From assembly GCA_965530755.1 (NCBI GenBank), contig CBESNA010000014.1, positions 24,810 to 88,809 of the forward strand: DNA of 64,000 nucleotides, given 5' to 3'. The notes under the pieces are model-generated. The model ran no database searches and had not been told where the DNA came from. It saw only the letters and a program-made list of their open reading frames with translations. Made by a program: the position numbers and the translations under genes. The DNA is from SZUA-35 sp965530755 (GTDB lineage Bacteria; Actinomycetota; Acidimicrobiia; Acidimicrobiales; SZUA-35). This document shows positions 62,707-64,000 of the stretch, in pieces (the first letter of the stretch is position 1; every line of letters starts with the position of its first letter).

Positions 62707-63423
62707 GCCAGGGCTCTCGTCACGTCGAGCGGCTGCACGGGCAGCCATGACCAAAGCCCCGAGAGCGGCGTGGACGTCATCGGCCGAGTCGAGGCGGTCG
62801 GCGAAAGGAACCCGAGAGTCCCTGATTCCGGCCGGCTCGATGACCGACAGGGTGAGGCCGTAGCGATCGATCGCCTTCACCTCGGCGCTGGTGCCGAGCC
62901 ATCGACCGCCGAGGGTCTTGGCCACGAGCAGAATCTGGTCCGCCAACTTGTCGGCGACGTCGACGATGAAGTCGGGGCCCAAGAGAACGAGTGGATCCGG
63001 TTCGGCACCTGCGAGGTCGGCAGGACGCAACCAACGCTCGTCCCCTTGGTCATCGGTGAGGCGGACGCGCGTCGGCTCGAGCCGGAGCCACGACCAGTCG
63101 AGCGACTCGATGGCGGTGCGAAGATCTGGCCTCTTCTCGCAGATGTCATCGGTGAGCGCGACCTGCTGGATTCCCGGCACCGGGCGAAGATCGCCCTGGA
63201 TCAGGAGTCGGTCTCCCACGTTCATCGCCGCGCGTGTGTCGCGTCGACCGCGGCTCGAATGAGTGCTCAGATTCGAGACGACCATCACGGGAACGCCGGC
63301 AGCATCGGCCACCATCGGGACAGGAGCGACGATGGGACGACCGTCGATGTCGACGGTGGCCAGCATCCCCGTGCTGTTCTCCGCAAGGATCGTACGGGCG
63401 TGTTCGGCTTGACTCGGGCTCAC
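62203..63423 (-). CDS. FMN split-barrel plus DUF2470 (HugZ-like) protein; frame runs on antisense to trmH
   Basis: From GTG 63423 the first ~240 codons encode a coherent protein. An N-terminal pyridoxamine-phosphate-oxidase-like barrel (ILAENSTGMLATVDIDGRP, VVSNLSTHSSRGRRDTRAAM) is followed by a C-terminal DUF2470 part (AIDRYGLTLSVIEPAGIRDS, DDVHAALGALVMAARAA). DUF2470 normally ends the protein, here near 62700, but there is no in-frame stop there. The frame continues about 165 codons antisense through the methyltransferase gene to 62203. A TGA in another frame lies right at the expected end. The domain part is well supported; the extension is doubtful. Confidence 0.7.
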   Translation of the reverse strand: MSPSQAEHARTILAENSTGMLATVDIDGRPIVAPVPMVADAAGVPVMVVSNLSTHSSRGRRDTRAAMNVGDRLLIQGDLRPVPGIQQVALTDDICEKRPDLRTAIESLDWSWLRLEPTRVRLTDDQGDERWLRPADLAGAEPDPLVLLGPDFIVDVADKLADQILLVAKTLGGRWLGTSAEVKAIDRYGLTLSVIEPAGIRDSRVPFADRLDSADDVHAALGALVMAARAAARRDESPGSTSDLATTLLDAVEGDGRRRPDVDGVDGAGHGNTNALINGLQHAAAQTRALGPQQDGESILLTEAELFEGDGISPWREGEQLEPVISENAQAFREVVEPGIGEGVGLTHGDSSGPAVERIAAGGIAEEGVDAESGSTAKDHSHVGGVVDVLENDDGPGIGVGEDLCD

Positions 63424-63464
63424 CCAGAAGACAACGGCAGCTTCAAGGGGTCCCTTGATTGGTT

Positions 63465-63470
63465 TACGAT
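63465..63470 (+). promoter_or_regulatory. -10 hexamer TACGAT, leaderless layout
   Basis: TACGAT, six bases, ATG 63477. Confidence 0.5.
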
Positions 63471-63476
63471 CGCTCC

Positions 63477-64000
63477 ATGATCGAATCGACGATGCAGGAC
63501 TTCCCGCTCACGATCACCCATCTGTTCCGGCATGGCCGGTCGGTTCACGGTGATGCGACGGTGACGACGTTCCATGGTCCCGATCAGCCGCTCCAGGTCT
63601 CCACCTATGCCGCGATCGCCGATCGAGTCGACCTCCTCGCCTCCGCCCTCGAGCGGCTGGGTGTCGAGGCCGGCGACCGGGTGGGAACGTTCATGTGGAA
63701 CAACCAGCGCCACGTGGAGGCATACCTCGCTGTCCCCTGTATGGGGGCAGTGCTCCACACCCTCAACATCCGCCTGTTTCCCGAGCAACTCGTCTTTGTC
63801 GTGAACCACGCCGAGGATCGAGTGATCATCGTCGACGAGAGTCTCGTGCCGCTACTGGCGCGGGTCCTCGATCAGCTCACCACCGTCGAGCACGTGATCG
63901 TCTGCCGTGACGGCGATGCTTCGACTCCGATCGAGGGGCTCGGCGTCACGCTCGACTACGAGACGCTGCTTGCCGCCGAGGCGCCGGGTTTCGAGTATCC
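63477..64000 (+). CDS. Long-chain fatty-acyl-CoA ligase, N-terminal part (3' truncated)
   Basis: The first 174 residues are in the window, beginning MIESTMQDFPLTITHLFRHG, a typical start of actinobacterial long-chain acyl-CoA synthetases. VGTFMWNNQRHVEAYLAVP and GAVLHTLNIRLFPEQLVF (A1-A2 region) follow. The ATP-binding P-loop lies beyond the window. Likely activates fatty acids to CoA esters. Confidence 0.88.
   Translation, partial: MIESTMQDFPLTITHLFRHGRSVHGDATVTTFHGPDQPLQVSTYAAIADRVDLLASALERLGVEAGDRVGTFMWNNQRHVEAYLAVPCMGAVLHTLNIRLFPEQLVFVVNHAEDRVIIVDESLVPLLARVLDQLTTVEHVIVCRDGDASTPIEGLGVTLDYETLLAAEAPGFEY

Overview
The window is a gene-dense, high-GC actinobacterial chromosome segment with no stretch over 300 bases lacking a gene. 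A fused CofG/CofH F420-biosynthesis gene (fbiC), a DUF3151 gene, a roadblock/DUF742/GTPase 'conservon', a group 3b NiFe hydrogenase, several acyl-CoA enzymes and many TAnnnT -10 hexamers 6-8 bases before start codons point to the class Acidimicrobiia (Ilumatobacter-like). That placement is inferred from gene content; there is no rRNA or tRNA here to confirm it.

Layout. 1-5.7 kb: transaldolase tail, small genes, a HAD hydrolase, then HxlR regulator-fbiC-LOG protein coupled by ATGA overlaps. 5.7-8.6 kb: a cysteine-rich protein and a ClC-type chloride transporter. 8.7-13.1 kb: RNase D, mobA, DUF3151, pyruvate kinase, histidine phosphatase. 13.1-28.6 kb: mostly lipid and acyl-CoA metabolism (two SDRs, acyl-CoA dehydrogenase, flavin reductase, thioesterase, CoA ligase, two crotonases), with a GDPD-GGT pair, a nitroreductase and small genes. 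28.6-32.7 kb: a four-gene conservon (kinase, roadblock, DUF742, GTPase) with a divergent DUF4388 gene. 32.7-38.8 kb: glutamate synthase gltB-gltD. 38.9-43.3 kb: M18 aminopeptidase, a membrane pyrophosphatase with the K+-dependence signature, and a degenerate glutamate-dehydrogenase-like gene. 43.4-53.0 kb: hydBGDA plus its endopeptidase, divergent from hypFCDE, with two GGAC-N4-GTCC palindromes between them, one of which closely resembles the mycobacterial DosR box. 53-60.5 kb: zinc peptidase, acyltransferase, pseudouridine-5'-phosphate glycosidase, a peptidase-S51/CysRS-like fusion, a secreted TAP-type hydrolase, a HAD phosphatase and a fatty acid desaturase. 60.6-64 kb: a GAF-like protein, a flavodoxin, a SelW/Rdx selenoprotein gene read through an in-frame UGA, an SPOUT RNA methyltransferase, a DUF2470 protein and the start of a fatty-acyl-CoA ligase.

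How it fits together. The hydrogenase genes form a nearly complete unit: four structural subunits, a C-terminal processing peptidase and the Fe(CN)2CO-assembly proteins HypF, C, D and E. The nickel-insertion genes hypA and hypB are not in the window. The most notable items are the selenoprotein (a plain ORF caller truncates it), the DosR-like site between hyd and hyp, an 89-bp nested palindrome that encodes the tail of the hydrogenase peptidase, a three-unit tandem repeat, and a recurrent leaderless-promoter layout that includes 26-bp divergent gaps serving both genes.
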